A DNA stretch of 53,283 nt from Mizugakiibacter sediminis (GCF_000953855.2 NZ_DF970151.1:1-53283); one strand, 5' to 3'; numbered from the stretch's first letter, positions 1-7,731 are shown. Notes: a model not told the origin generated them from the letters alone. Program-made: numbers and translations.

Positions 1-287
1 GCGGCGCCGGCATGCGCCGGGGCGGGCGCGGCCGCGGTCGCCGGCAGGGACGGCCGGACCCCGGGGCCAGGGCCGCGCAGCGCGGCGGGAAGCACCAGCG
101 CCAGCGCGAGCGCCGCGGCGAGCGCCGCCGGCACGGCGAACAGGGCGAGGCGCCGGTGCTGCCGGCGCCGGCGGACGCGCGCGGCCAGCAGCGGCCACGG
201 GTCGCGTTCGGGGGCGGGCGGCGGCAGTCCGCGCAGCGCGGCGGCCAGCGCGGCGTGGGCGCTCAGGCGGTCGGTGCGATCAGACAT
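1..287 (-). CDS. Anti-sigma-factor-like membrane protein (partial)
   Basis: The reading frame opens with ATG at 287 and runs off the left edge of the window, so only about 95 residues are visible. A polar N-terminus with an Arg-rich stretch (about residues 38-45) is followed by one hydrophobic helix (about 46-68) and then an Ala/Pro-rich segment. This layout, cytosolic head then single membrane span then outer domain, is usual for anti-sigma factors. The start lies 25 nt inside the end of the upstream ECF sigma gene, which implies translational coupling. I infer that it holds the sigma factor at the inner membrane. The C-terminal sensor part is not visible, so the family cannot be named. Confidence 0.6.
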   Translation of the reverse strand, partial: MSDRTDRLSAHAALAAALRGLPPPAPERDPWPLLAARVRRRRQHRRLALFAVPAALAAALALALVLPAALRGPGPGVRPSLPATAAAPAPAHAGA

Positions 288-841
288 GGCGATGCCTCCG
301 GGGTGTTCACCAGCAGCTCGCGCAGACGGCGGGTGCCGCGCGCGAGCTGCGACTTCGAATAGCTGACCGTGCGCGCGCAATGCGCCGCGATCTCGACGTG
401 GGTCAGGCCCTCGACGTGGTACAGCCAGAGCACCGTGCGCGTTGCCGGCGGCAGCGCGGCCAGCGCGCGCTCGAGCGCGCCGCGGTCGGCCAGCGCCCAC
501 GCCGGCGGCGCGTCCTCGTCGATCGGCTCGTCATCCAGCGGCTCCGGCCCGAAGCGGCGCTCGCGGCGCAGGCGCATCAGCGCCTCGTTGATCGCCAGCT
601 GGCGCAGCCAGGCCCAGAACGGCGCCTCGCCGCGGTACTGGCCGACGCGCTCGTAGGCTTTCAGCATGGCGTCCTGCAACACCTCGTGCGCGGCGTCGCG
701 GTCGCCGAGCAGACGGCAGGCCAGCGCGTACACCGGGCGCTCGAACAGGCGGTAGATGCGCTCGAACGCGCCGAGGTCGCCGCGGCGCAGCGCATCGACG
801 GTGCCGGGGTCGACCTCGTGCTGGAACGGGGATGGCTCCAT
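263..841 (-). CDS. ECF-type RNA polymerase sigma factor
   Basis: This is a 192-residue sigma-70 family protein of the short extracytoplasmic-function class, which directs RNA polymerase to a small regulon. Region 2 is clear near the N-terminus (GDLGAFERIYRLF, then the WAWLRQLAINEALMRLRRE segment for -10 recognition). Region 4 has LPPATRTVLWLYHVEGL and the HVEIAAHCARTVSYSKSQL helix-turn-helix for -35 recognition. I chose the ATG at 841. A TTG at 877 would add 12 residues of low-complexity sequence not typical of the family. The 3' end overlaps the next gene, an anti-sigma-like protein, by 25 nt. The acidic linker (EPLDDEPIDEDA) joins the two conserved regions. Confidence 0.9.
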   Translation of the reverse strand: MEPSPFQHEVDPGTVDALRRGDLGAFERIYRLFERPVYALACRLLGDRDAAHEVLQDAMLKAYERVGQYRGEAPFWAWLRQLAINEALMRLRRERRFGPEPLDDEPIDEDAPPAWALADRGALERALAALPPATRTVLWLYHVEGLTHVEIAAHCARTVSYSKSQLARGTRRLRELLVNTPEASPCLIAPTA

Positions 842-974
842 GCCGGATAGATGCGCACGCGCCGGCGATGGTCGCAAGCGCCGATGCGGGCGACCGGCCT
901 CGTGCCGCGAATGCGGTCGTGGCGGCGTGCCAGCGGCTACGGGGCGGGCTTGCCAGGGGTCTTGCGGATCTGTA

Positions 975-991
975 AATTAGGACTCCTAATT
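975..991. promoter_or_regulatory. 17-bp palindrome upstream of the MarR-type gene
   Basis: AATTAGGA, a single C, then TCCTAATT form a perfect inverted repeat centred on 983. It lies in an unusually AT-rich patch of an otherwise about 70% GC sequence, 41 nt before the ATG at 1033. An 8-bp half-site repeat of this size is typical of the DNA targets of dimeric winged-helix MarR proteins. I infer that it is the autoregulatory operator of the gene that follows, overlapping its promoter. No other copy was noticed in the window. Confidence 0.65.
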
Positions 992-1032
992 ATTTGCCGC
1001 CATGCGATGCGCCGCCTCGGCGCAGGACCGCG

Positions 1033-1725
1033 ATGAAATCGCCGCGCTACTTCGACCGCCATTCCGTGCCGCTGCCGCAGCGCACCGTCGCCGCGCTGGA
1101 GCGGCTGGGCCGGGTGCTGCGCCAGGACGCCTGGCGCCGCGGCGGCGCGCTCGATCTCTCGCCGACCCAGCAGCGGGCACTGGACGAGCTGGCCGCCGTC
1201 GGCGCCGAGGGGCTGGGCCTCGGCGCGCTGGCGCAGCGCCTGGCGGTGAGCGCGCCGACGGCCAGCGACGCCGTCGCCGCGCTGGCGCGCAAGGGCCTGC
1301 TGGAGAAGCGCGCGGACGCCGCCGACGCGCGCCGCAAGCGCCTGCTGCTGACCGCCGCCGGCCGCGCGGCGGCGGCCGCGCACGCCGGCCCGGCCGAGGT
1401 GGTGCTGGCCGCGCTCGGCGCGCTGGACGCGACCACGCAGGAGGCCGTGTATCGCGCGCTGCTGCTGACCATCCGCCGCCTGCAGGCCGAGGGCCGCATC
1501 GAAGTGGCGCGCATGTGCCTCGATTGCGCGCACTTCCGCCCCTTCGCGCACCCCGGCCTGCCGGCCACGCCGCACCACTGCGCGCTGGTCGACGCGCCGT
1601 TCGGCGAGCGCCACCTGCGCATCGACTGTCCCGATCACCACGCTGCCGCGCCGGCGCAGCGGGCGCGCAACTTCGCCCGCTACGCCGGCGCGGCGGATTC
1701 CACCACGGAGGAGCAGCCGTCATGA
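1033..1725 (+). CDS. MarR-family transcriptional regulator with Cys/His-rich C-terminal tail
   Basis: The protein has 230 residues. The winged helix-turn-helix is in the first half (LDLSPTQQRALDEL, LAQRLAVSAPTASDAVAALA as recognition part, KRADAADARRKRLLLTAAGR as wing). After a dimerisation helix comes an extra tail with MCLDCAHF, HHCALV and RIDCPDH, that is, a CxxCH plus HHC plus DCPxH pattern that could bind zinc or sense thiol oxidation. The start at 1033 has AGGA at 1024-1027, and an upstream in-frame ATG at 994 lacks a ribosome site and overlaps the palindrome. The stop overlaps the next ATG (ATGA at 1722-1725). It probably represses its own operon through the 975-991 palindrome. The signal sensed is unknown. 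Confidence 0.85.
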   Translation: MKSPRYFDRHSVPLPQRTVAALERLGRVLRQDAWRRGGALDLSPTQQRALDELAAVGAEGLGLGALAQRLAVSAPTASDAVAALARKGLLEKRADAADARRKRLLLTAAGRAAAAAHAGPAEVVLAALGALDATTQEAVYRALLLTIRRLQAEGRIEVARMCLDCAHFRPFAHPGLPATPHHCALVDAPFGERHLRIDCPDHHAAAPAQRARNFARYAGAADSTTEEQPS

Positions 1726-2462
1726 GCAAGACCACCCTCGCACTGGCCTGCGCGCTCGCGCTCGGCGCCGGCGCCGCCGCGGCGCACGGCATCGACGCCA
1801 GGCCCGGCAACGCCCAGGCCGCCGACTTCGACATCGTGCGCACCAGCGTCAGCGCCGGCGACCGCTATCTCGTCTTCGACATGCAGGTCAGCGGCAGGGC
1901 CGGCGCCACGCATCCGGCGAAGAGCGGCAAGCTGGCCGGCAGCACGGTGTTCTCCTACGTCTGGCCGACGAAGATCGACACCGCCGAGGTCGGCTTCGAC
2001 GCCGACCAGGGCACGCTGGCGCTGGCGGTGACCGCGCATCCCGATTTCGACGACACGCCGTGGATCGACGAGAACGGCGACGGCAACCCCGACAACGACG
2101 GCGACGTCTGGCACTCGCACTGGGTGGTGCTGGTGCCGGACGACGCCTGCGGCAAGGGCATGCTGAAGGTGAAGGACATCGCCGAGGGCAGCCACCCGAA
2201 GCTGCCGCCGACCTGGCCGGGCCTGCCGATCCTGATCGACTCGCCGGGCTACACGCCGCTGATCGACGGCCGGCACGTGCGCGTGCGCGTGCCGTTCCGC
2301 GACCCCCAGCGCATGCTCGGCAGCGCCTTCGACGGCGTCACCGCCGGCCTGCGCGTCAACGCCAATGTGCACGCGCCGCTGCTGTGCGTGGTCGACGTCA
2401 AGGACGTGGCTTCGGGCGATCTGTCGCTGCCCGGCAAGATCGAAGCGGCATCGGCGAAGTGA
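1722..2462 (+). CDS. Secreted protein with calcium-loop motif, family not recognised
   Basis: The protein has 246 residues with a clear Sec-type signal peptide (hydrophobic ALACALALGAGAAAAHG, likely cleaved near residue 20). The mature part is rich in beta-forming stretches. At residues 116-128 it carries DENGDGNPDNDGD, an Asp/Asn-rich loop like those of EF-hand or dockerin calcium sites. Two cysteines are visible, in DDACGKG and in PLLCVVDV, and could form a disulfide in the periplasm. I do not recognise the family. It is translationally coupled to the MarR-type regulator upstream (ATGA overlap) and is one base away from the redoxin downstream. I infer that the three act in one stress response. 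Confidence 0.8.
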   Translation: MSKTTLALACALALGAGAAAAHGIDARPGNAQAADFDIVRTSVSAGDRYLVFDMQVSGRAGATHPAKSGKLAGSTVFSYVWPTKIDTAEVGFDADQGTLALAVTAHPDFDDTPWIDENGDGNPDNDGDVWHSHWVVLVPDDACGKGMLKVKDIAEGSHPKLPPTWPGLPILIDSPGYTPLIDGRHVRVRVPFRDPQRMLGSAFDGVTAGLRVNANVHAPLLCVVDVKDVASGDLSLPGKIEAASAK

Positions 2463-2463
2463 G

Positions 2464-2943
2464 ATGGCCGCGCTGCAGGCAGCGCCGGAATGGCAGGTGG
2501 CGCGCTGGTTCAACGGCGCGCCGCCGACGCTGGCCGGACTGCGCGGCCGCGTGGTGCTGCTGCACGCCTTCCAGATGCTGTGCCCGGGCTGTGCGATGCA
2601 CGCGCTGCCGCAGATGCAGCGCGTGCATCGCGCCTTCCCGCGCGAGCGCCTCGCCGTGATCGGCCTGCACACGGTGTTCGAGCATCATGCGGCGCAGGGA
2701 CCGGCGGCGCTGGCGGCGTTCCTGCACGAATACCGCTACGAATTTCCGGTCGGCGTCGACGCGCACGACGCCGGCGATCCGCTGCCGCGCACCATGCGCG
2801 CCTACGCCATGCAGGGCACGCCGACGCTGGTGCTGATCGATGCCGCCGGGCGCCTGCGCCGACAGCACTTCGGCGTGCTCGACGACCTCGCCCTCGGCGC
2901 CGCCCTGGGCGGCCTGCTGGCCGCGGCGTCCGCGGACGCCTGA
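2464..2943 (+). CDS. TlpA/AhpC-type redoxin, cytosolic
   Basis: This is a 159-residue thioredoxin-fold protein. The redox pair is C40 and C43 in MLCPGCAMH, directly after the second strand, and the cis-proline is P120 in QGTPTLVLID. These are hallmarks of the TlpA/alkyl hydroperoxide reductase superfamily. Unlike secreted TlpA proteins it has no signal peptide or membrane anchor, so it should act in the cytosol. The ATG at 2464 follows the preceding stop by one base. The substrate cannot be read from the sequence. Its operon partner is exported while this redoxin is not, so direct contact between them is not obvious. Confidence 0.85.
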   Translation: MAALQAAPEWQVARWFNGAPPTLAGLRGRVVLLHAFQMLCPGCAMHALPQMQRVHRAFPRERLAVIGLHTVFEHHAAQGPAALAAFLHEYRYEFPVGVDAHDAGDPLPRTMRAYAMQGTPTLVLIDAAGRLRRQHFGVLDDLALGAALGGLLAAASADA

Positions 2944-2980
2944 CCGCTGTCCGCACTGTCCGCGGCGCTGTCCGCGGACA
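2925..2980. promoter_or_regulatory. Cluster of TGTCCGC / GCGGACA repeats, candidate activator sites
   Basis: The cluster lies 68 to 123 bases upstream of the sigma-54 -24 element. It comprises GGCGTCCGCGGACGCC (2925-2940, a perfect 16-bp palindrome inside the end of the redoxin gene), TGTCCGC (2948-2954), TGTCCGCGG (2957-2965) and TGTCCGCGGACA (2969-2980, a perfect 12-bp palindrome). Dyad sites at this distance are where sigma-54 activators normally bind. I infer that the NtrC-type response regulator at 9755 recognises them. Confidence 0.55.
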
Positions 2981-3047
2981 CCGCCGCGGGACCGGGCCGC
3001 GCGCAACGAAGGCTTGCCGATCAGCGGCTTGCGCGCGGGCGGCGGGC

Positions 3048-3063
3048 TGGCATGCCCGTTGCT
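3048..3063 (+). promoter_or_regulatory. Sigma-54 (RpoN) promoter of the ABC efflux operon
   Basis: TGGCAT at 3048-3053, five bases, then TTGCT at 3059-3063. The invariant GG (3049-3050) and GC (3061-3062) are separated by exactly ten bases, as the -24/-12 class requires, and the sequence agrees closely with the TGGCAC-N5-TTGCA consensus. Transcription would start near 3074, leaving a leader of about 38 nt before the adaptor gene. The window also encodes a sigma-54-activating response regulator, which supports the call. Confidence 0.8.
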
Positions 3064-3111
3064 GAGACAGGCTCGACATCGCGCCGCGCGTCGCGGCGCC
3101 CGGGAGCCTGC

Positions 3112-4386
3112 ATGATCCGCGACACCTCCGCCCAGGACCGCCTGATCGTCCCCGAACGCAGCTCGAAGCTGCGCCGCTGGCTGTGGCCCGGCGTGGCCGC
3201 GGCGGCGGGCCTCGTGCTGCTGCTGTGGCTGCTGCCGGCCGCGCTGCGCACGCTGGCGGCAGGCGCGTCGGTCAGCGCCACGCGCCTGCGCATCGCCACC
3301 GTGCAGCGCGGCACGCTGGTGCGCGACGTGTCGGTGCAGGGGCGCGTGGTGGCGGCGGTCAGCCCGACGCTGTACGCGCCGGCGCCCGGCACGGTGACGC
3401 TGGACGTGGTTGCCGGCGACAAGGTCGAGAAGGGCCAGGTGCTGGCCGAGCTGTACAGCCCCGAGCTGACCAACCGCCTCGCCCAGGAGCAGGCCGCGTT
3501 GCAGGGCATGGAGGTCGACTACGAGCGCGCGCAGATCGAAGCGCGGCGCAAGCGCCTCGACACCCAGCGCGCGCTGGACCAGGCGGCCATCGACCGCAAG
3601 ACCGCCGAGCGCGAGGTCGAGCGCACCACCAAGGCGTTCAAGCTGGGCGCGCTGCCCGAGATCGACGTGCTGCGCGCGCAGGACGCGCTGGAGAAGGCCG
3701 ACATCGCGCTGGACAATGCGCGCAAGGGCGTCGCGCTGGACCACGACGGCCTCGCCTTCGAGGTGCAGGCGAAGAAGCTGGCGCGCGACCGCCAGCAATT
3801 GCTGGTGGCCGAACTGCAGCGCCAGGTCGATGCGCTGAAGATCCGTTCGCCGGTGGCCGGCCAGGTCGGCCAGGTGCAGGTGGCGCAGAAGGCCAACGTG
3901 GCGCTGAACGCGCCGCTGCTGAGCGTGGTCGACCTCTCCGCGCTGGAGCTCGAGGTGCAGGTGCCGGAGGTGTTCGCGCACGACATCGCCATCGGCATGC
4001 CGGCCGAGATCCAGGACACCAGCGGCATGTACAAGGGCGAGGTCGGCGCGGTGTCGCCGGAAGTGGTCAACGGCCAGGTCACCGCGCGCGTGCGCTTCGG
4101 CAAGACCAAGCCGGCCGGCCTGCGGCAGAATCAGCGTCTCACCACGCGCATCTTCATCGACACGCATCCGAACGTGCTGATGGTCGAGCGCGGCCCGTTC
4201 GTCGACGCCGGCGCCGGCCGCGTCGCCTACGTCGTGCACGGCGACGTCGCCGAACGCACGCCGATCCAGGTCGGCGCGATGAGCCTGAACGCGGTGGAGA
4301 TCGTCTCCGGCGTCAAGCAAGGCGACCGCATCGTGATCTCCGGCACCGACGAGTTCAACGGCGCCGAGCGCGTCACCATCCACTGA
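3112..4386 (+). CDS. HlyD/MacA-type periplasmic adaptor subunit of an efflux ABC transporter
   Basis: The protein has 424 residues. A short cytosolic N-terminus leads to one membrane helix (about residues 22-42), then a biotinyl-lipoyl-like half domain (YAPAPGTVTLDVVAGDKV), a long alpha-hairpin coiled coil (about 125-245, many Glu/Lys/Gln/Ala heptads), the second lipoyl half (RSPVAGQVGQVQVAQ) and a beta-barrel region. Such adaptors link an inner-membrane pump to an outer-membrane channel. The ATG at 3112 has GGGAG at 3102-3106. It is the first gene behind the sigma-54 promoter and is followed after 44 nt by its ATPase. No outer-membrane TolC gene lies in the window. Confidence 0.9.
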   Translation: MIRDTSAQDRLIVPERSSKLRRWLWPGVAAAAGLVLLLWLLPAALRTLAAGASVSATRLRIATVQRGTLVRDVSVQGRVVAAVSPTLYAPAPGTVTLDVVAGDKVEKGQVLAELYSPELTNRLAQEQAALQGMEVDYERAQIEARRKRLDTQRALDQAAIDRKTAEREVERTTKAFKLGALPEIDVLRAQDALEKADIALDNARKGVALDHDGLAFEVQAKKLARDRQQLLVAELQRQVDALKIRSPVAGQVGQVQVAQKANVALNAPLLSVVDLSALELEVQVPEVFAHDIAIGMPAEIQDTSGMYKGEVGAVSPEVVNGQVTARVRFGKTKPAGLRQNQRLTTRIFIDTHPNVLMVERGPFVDAGAGRVAYVVHGDVAERTPIQVGAMSLNAVEIVSGVKQGDRIVISGTDEFNGAERVTIH

Positions 4387-4430
4387 AATCCCGCCCCCCG
4401 ACAGCCCCCTTTGCCCCGAGAGGAATCGCC

Positions 4431-5147
4431 ATGCTGGTCATGACGCATCTGCAGAAGGTCTACCGCACCCACCTGATCGAGACGCACGCGCTGCGCGACT
4501 TCTCGATCCATGTCGGCGAGGGCGAGTTCGTGGCGGTGACCGGTCCGTCCGGCTCCGGCAAGACGACTTTCCTCAACATCGCCGGCCTGCTCGAGGAGTT
4601 CACCGGCGGCGAGTACAAGCTCGACGGCGTCGACGTCGGCGGCATGAACGACGCCGAACGCTCGCGGCTGCGCAACGAGAAGATCGGCTTCATCTTCCAG
4701 GGCTTCAACCTGATCCCCGATCTCAACCTGTTCGACAACGTCGACGTGCCGCTGCGCTACCGCGGCTTCGACGCCGCCGAGCGCAAGCGCCGCATCGAGG
4801 AGTCGCTGACCCGCGTCGGCCTGGCTTCGCGCATGAAGCATTACCCCTCGGAGCTGTCCGGCGGCCAGCAGCAGCGCGTGGCGATCGCGCGCGCGCTGGC
4901 CGGCTCGCCGCGCCTGCTGCTCGCCGACGAGCCCACCGGCAACCTCGACTCGCTGATGGCGCGGGGCGTGATGGAACTGCTCGAGGAGATCAACCGCCAG
5001 GGCACCACCATCGTGATGGTCACCCACGACCCGGAGCTGGCGGCGCGCGCGCAGCGCAACGTGCACGTGATGGACGGCCAGGTCACCGATCTCGGCGAGG
5101 CGCCGCGCTTCCGCAAGACGCCGCACGCCGCGGCGGCCACGGCCTGA
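4431..5147 (+). CDS. ABC transporter ATP-binding protein (MacB/LolD type)
   Basis: This 238-residue ATPase has every expected motif: Walker A GPSGSGKT (residues 38-45), Q-loop IFQGFNLI, signature LSGGQQQR, Walker B LLLADEP with the NLDS D-loop, and the switch His in VTHD. It belongs to the subfamily that pairs with FtsX/MacB-type permeases and powers export or outer-membrane-directed extrusion rather than uptake. It has a strong GAGAGGA ribosome site before the ATG at 4431 and sits 10 nt before the first permease. The adaptor upstream and the two permeases downstream complete a tripartite MacAB-like pump. Confidence 0.93.
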   Translation: MLVMTHLQKVYRTHLIETHALRDFSIHVGEGEFVAVTGPSGSGKTTFLNIAGLLEEFTGGEYKLDGVDVGGMNDAERSRLRNEKIGFIFQGFNLIPDLNLFDNVDVPLRYRGFDAAERKRRIEESLTRVGLASRMKHYPSELSGGQQQRVAIARALAGSPRLLLADEPTGNLDSLMARGVMELLEEINRQGTTIVMVTHDPELAARAQRNVHVMDGQVTDLGEAPRFRKTPHAAAATA

Positions 5148-5157
5148 GGAACGCGCC

Positions 5158-6465
5158 ATGTTCGGCTACTACCTGCAGCTCGGCCTGAGGAGCCTCAGGC
5201 GCAACCCGGTGCTGACCGCGCTGATGGTGCTGGGCATCGCCCTCGGCATCGCCGCCAGCATGACCTCGCTGACCCTGTTCCACATGATGGGCAGCGACCC
5301 GATCCCGTGGAAGAGCGACAAGCTGCACTACGTGCAGATGGACAACTGGGATCCGAACCAGCCCTACGGCAGCGACGGCAGTCCGCCGGACCAGGTGACC
5401 TACCGCGACGCCGTCGCGCTGATGCAGGCCGGCAAGGCCGACCGGCAGGCGGCGATGTTCCGCGTGATGCTGCCGGTGCAGCCGGAGAACCCCGAGGTCA
5501 AGCCCTACCTCGCCGTCGGTCGCGCGACCTTTGCCGATTTCTTCGCCATGTTCGAACCGCCGTTCGAGTACGGCGGTCCGTGGGACCACGGCGCGGACGC
5601 GCAGCACGCGCGGGTGATGGTGCTCAGCCACGACACCAACGAGAAGCTGTTCGGCGGCCAGAACAGCGTCGGCAGGAAGGTGCGCGCCAACGACGTCGAC
5701 TACACCGTGGTCGGCGTGCTGAAGGAGTGGCGGCCGCGCGTCAAGTTCTTCGATTTGAGCAGCGGTCCCTTCTACGAAATGGAGGACGCCTACCTTCCGT
5801 TCAACACGGCGATCGAGCTGCAGATGCAGTCGGTCGGCAACAACAGCTGCTGGAACAACTTCGGCGACGGCTGGGACGCCTACCTGCAGTCGGATTGCAT
5901 CTGGATCCAGTTCTGGGCGCAGCTGGACTCGTCGTCGCGACTCGCCGAGTACAAGTCGTTCCTGGACAGCTACGTCGGCGAGCAGAAGAAGCTCGGCCGC
6001 TTCCAGCGTCCGCTGAACAACCGCCTCCCCGACGTCAACCAGTGGCTGGCGAACCAGAAGGTGGTGCCGAAGGACGTCACCGTGCAGGTCTGGCTGGCGT
6101 TCGCCTTCCTCGCGGTCTGCCTGATCAACACGGTCGGCCTGCTGCTCGCCAAGTTCATCCGCAAGTCCGGCGAGATCGGCCTGCGCCGCGCGCTCGGCGC
6201 CAGCCGCGGGCAGTTGTTCGCGCAGCACGTGGTCGAGTCCGGCGTGATCGGCATCAGCGGCGGCTTGATCGGCCTGCTGTTCACGGCCTTCGGCCTGATG
6301 CTGGTGCGCGCGCTGTACGAGAACTACCAGAACGTCGCCCATCTCGACTGGACCATGGTGGCCACCACCGTGCTGCTGGCGATCGGCGCCGCCGTGCTGG
6401 CCGGCCTGTTTCCCACCTGGCGCGCATGCCAGACCGCGCCTGCGGCGCAGCTGAAGACGCAGTGA
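5158..6465 (+). CDS. FtsX/MacB-type ABC transporter permease (first)
   Basis: The protein has 435 residues. A first membrane helix (about 20-40, TALMVLGIALGIAASMTSL) is followed by a large extracytoplasmic domain (MacB periplasmic core type, about 45-300). Three C-terminal helices follow: VWLAFAFLAVCLINTVGLL, VIGISGGLIGLLFTAFGLM and TVLLAIGAAVLAGLF. The conserved cytosolic loop before the third helix has GEIGLRRALGASRGQ, typical of the family. It follows the ATPase by 10 nt and precedes the second permease by 10 nt. The two permeases differ in sequence, so the pump is probably a heterodimer. The substrate is unknown; relatives export peptides, antibiotics or lipid-linked cargo. Confidence 0.9.
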   Translation: MFGYYLQLGLRSLRRNPVLTALMVLGIALGIAASMTSLTLFHMMGSDPIPWKSDKLHYVQMDNWDPNQPYGSDGSPPDQVTYRDAVALMQAGKADRQAAMFRVMLPVQPENPEVKPYLAVGRATFADFFAMFEPPFEYGGPWDHGADAQHARVMVLSHDTNEKLFGGQNSVGRKVRANDVDYTVVGVLKEWRPRVKFFDLSSGPFYEMEDAYLPFNTAIELQMQSVGNNSCWNNFGDGWDAYLQSDCIWIQFWAQLDSSSRLAEYKSFLDSYVGEQKKLGRFQRPLNNRLPDVNQWLANQKVVPKDVTVQVWLAFAFLAVCLINTVGLLLAKFIRKSGEIGLRRALGASRGQLFAQHVVESGVIGISGGLIGLLFTAFGLMLVRALYENYQNVAHLDWTMVATTVLLAIGAAVLAGLFPTWRACQTAPAAQLKTQ

Positions 6466-6475
6466 GGTGAGCATC

Positions 6476-7690
6476 ATGGAGATCCGTCCGATCCTTTCCG
6501 CGCTGATGCGCAGCAAGGTGGCGCTGGTGCTGATCGGCGTGCAGATCGCGCTGACCCTCGCCATCGTCTGCAATGCGCTGTTCATCATCAGCCAGCGCAT
6601 CGACAAGATGGGCCGCCCGTCCGGCATGGACGAGGCCAATACGTTCGAGGTCGGCAGTCTGGGTTTTGGCGCCGCGTTCGACATGCGCACCACGGTGCAA
6701 CAGGACCTGGCCACGCTGCGCGGCCTGCCCGGCGTGCAGGACGTCACGCCGATCAACCGCGTGCCGATGGGAGAGGCCGGCTGGTCGACCGGCATTCAAC
6801 TGCAGCCCGCGCAGAAGACTGCGACCACGTCGACGGCGATCTACTTCGTCGACGAGCACGCCCTCGACGCGATGGGGGTGAAGCTGGCGGCGGGACGCAA
6901 CTTCCGCGCCGACGAGATCGGCTTCGAACCCGACTTCCGCAACAACGGCTGGCCGCCGGTGGTCATCATCACCAAGGCGCTGGCCGAGCGCCTGTTCCCC
7001 GGTCAGGACGCGGTCGGCAAGCAGTTCTACCTCGGCAAGGACCAGCCGCCGCAGACCGTGATCGGCGTGGTCGAACGGCTGCAGGCGCCCTGGCTCGACT
7101 GGAAGGAGGTCGAGTATTCGACGCTGATCCCGCAGATCCGGCCGTACTCCACCGACATCCGCTACGTCGTGCGCGCGCAGCCGGGGCGCCGCGACGAGGT
7201 GATGAAGCTGGCCGAGGCCAAGCTCGGCGAGATCAACCGCAGCCGGCTGGTGCGCAACGTCGAGAGCATGGAGAAGGTCCGCGCCGAGGGTTATCGCGCG
7301 GACCGCGCGATGACCATCATCCTCTGCATCGTGATCGTCTGCCTGCTGACCATCACCGCGCTCGGCATCGTCGGCATGGCGAGCTTCTGGGTCACCCAGC
7401 GCACCAAGCAGATCGGCACGCGGCGCGCGCTGGGCGCCACCCAGTTCGACATCCTGCGCTATTTCCTGACCGAGAACTTCCTGATCACCTCGCTCGGTCT
7501 GGCGGCGGGCGCGGTGCTGACCTACGCCTTCAACGTCTGGCTGATGACCCACTACGAGGCGCCGCGCCTGCCGTGGTACTACGTGCCGGTCGGCTTCCTC
7601 TGCCTGTGGACGCTGGGCCAGATCGCCGTGCTGGGGCCGGCCACGCGCGCCTCGCGCGTGCCGCCGGCGGTGGCCACGCGCAGCGTGTGA
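6476..7690 (+). CDS. FtsX/MacB-type ABC transporter permease (second)
   Basis: The protein has 404 residues with the same architecture as the preceding gene: N-terminal helix (about 15-38), a shorter extracytoplasmic domain, and three C-terminal helices around IILCIVIVCLLTITALGIVG, ITSLGLAAGAVLTYAFN and a final segment ending in PATRASRVPPAVATR. The family loop appears as KQIGTRRALGATQFD. I chose the ATG at 6476 because GAGGTGAG sits just before it; a GTG at 6467 is also in frame. It ends the efflux operon, and a GC-rich hairpin follows at 7703-7731. Confidence 0.88.
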   Translation: MEIRPILSALMRSKVALVLIGVQIALTLAIVCNALFIISQRIDKMGRPSGMDEANTFEVGSLGFGAAFDMRTTVQQDLATLRGLPGVQDVTPINRVPMGEAGWSTGIQLQPAQKTATTSTAIYFVDEHALDAMGVKLAAGRNFRADEIGFEPDFRNNGWPPVVIITKALAERLFPGQDAVGKQFYLGKDQPPQTVIGVVERLQAPWLDWKEVEYSTLIPQIRPYSTDIRYVVRAQPGRRDEVMKLAEAKLGEINRSRLVRNVESMEKVRAEGYRADRAMTIILCIVIVCLLTITALGIVGMASFWVTQRTKQIGTRRALGATQFDILRYFLTENFLITSLGLAAGAVLTYAFNVWLMTHYEAPRLPWYYVPVGFLCLWTLGQIAVLGPATRASRVPPAVATRSV

Positions 7691-7702
7691 ACGCGCGGAT
7701 GC

Positions 7703-7731
7703 GGCGCGGGCCATGCCTTCCGGCCCGCGCC
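7703..7731 (+). terminator. Candidate hairpin terminator after the ABC operon
   Basis: GGCGCGGGCC and GGCCCGCGCC form a perfect 10-bp stem around a 9-base loop, 13 nt after the second permease stop. No T-run follows, so it could be a pause or transcript-stabilising hairpin instead of a true intrinsic terminator. Confidence 0.5.

Noticed and set aside
12-362. Plus-strand open frame at the left edge
   Set aside because: Arg/Gly/Gln-rich shadow of the anti-sigma and sigma genes on the minus strand.
842-877. TTG start at 877 for the ECF sigma factor
   Set aside because: It adds 12 residues outside the family pattern. The ATG at 841 gives a normal ECF length.
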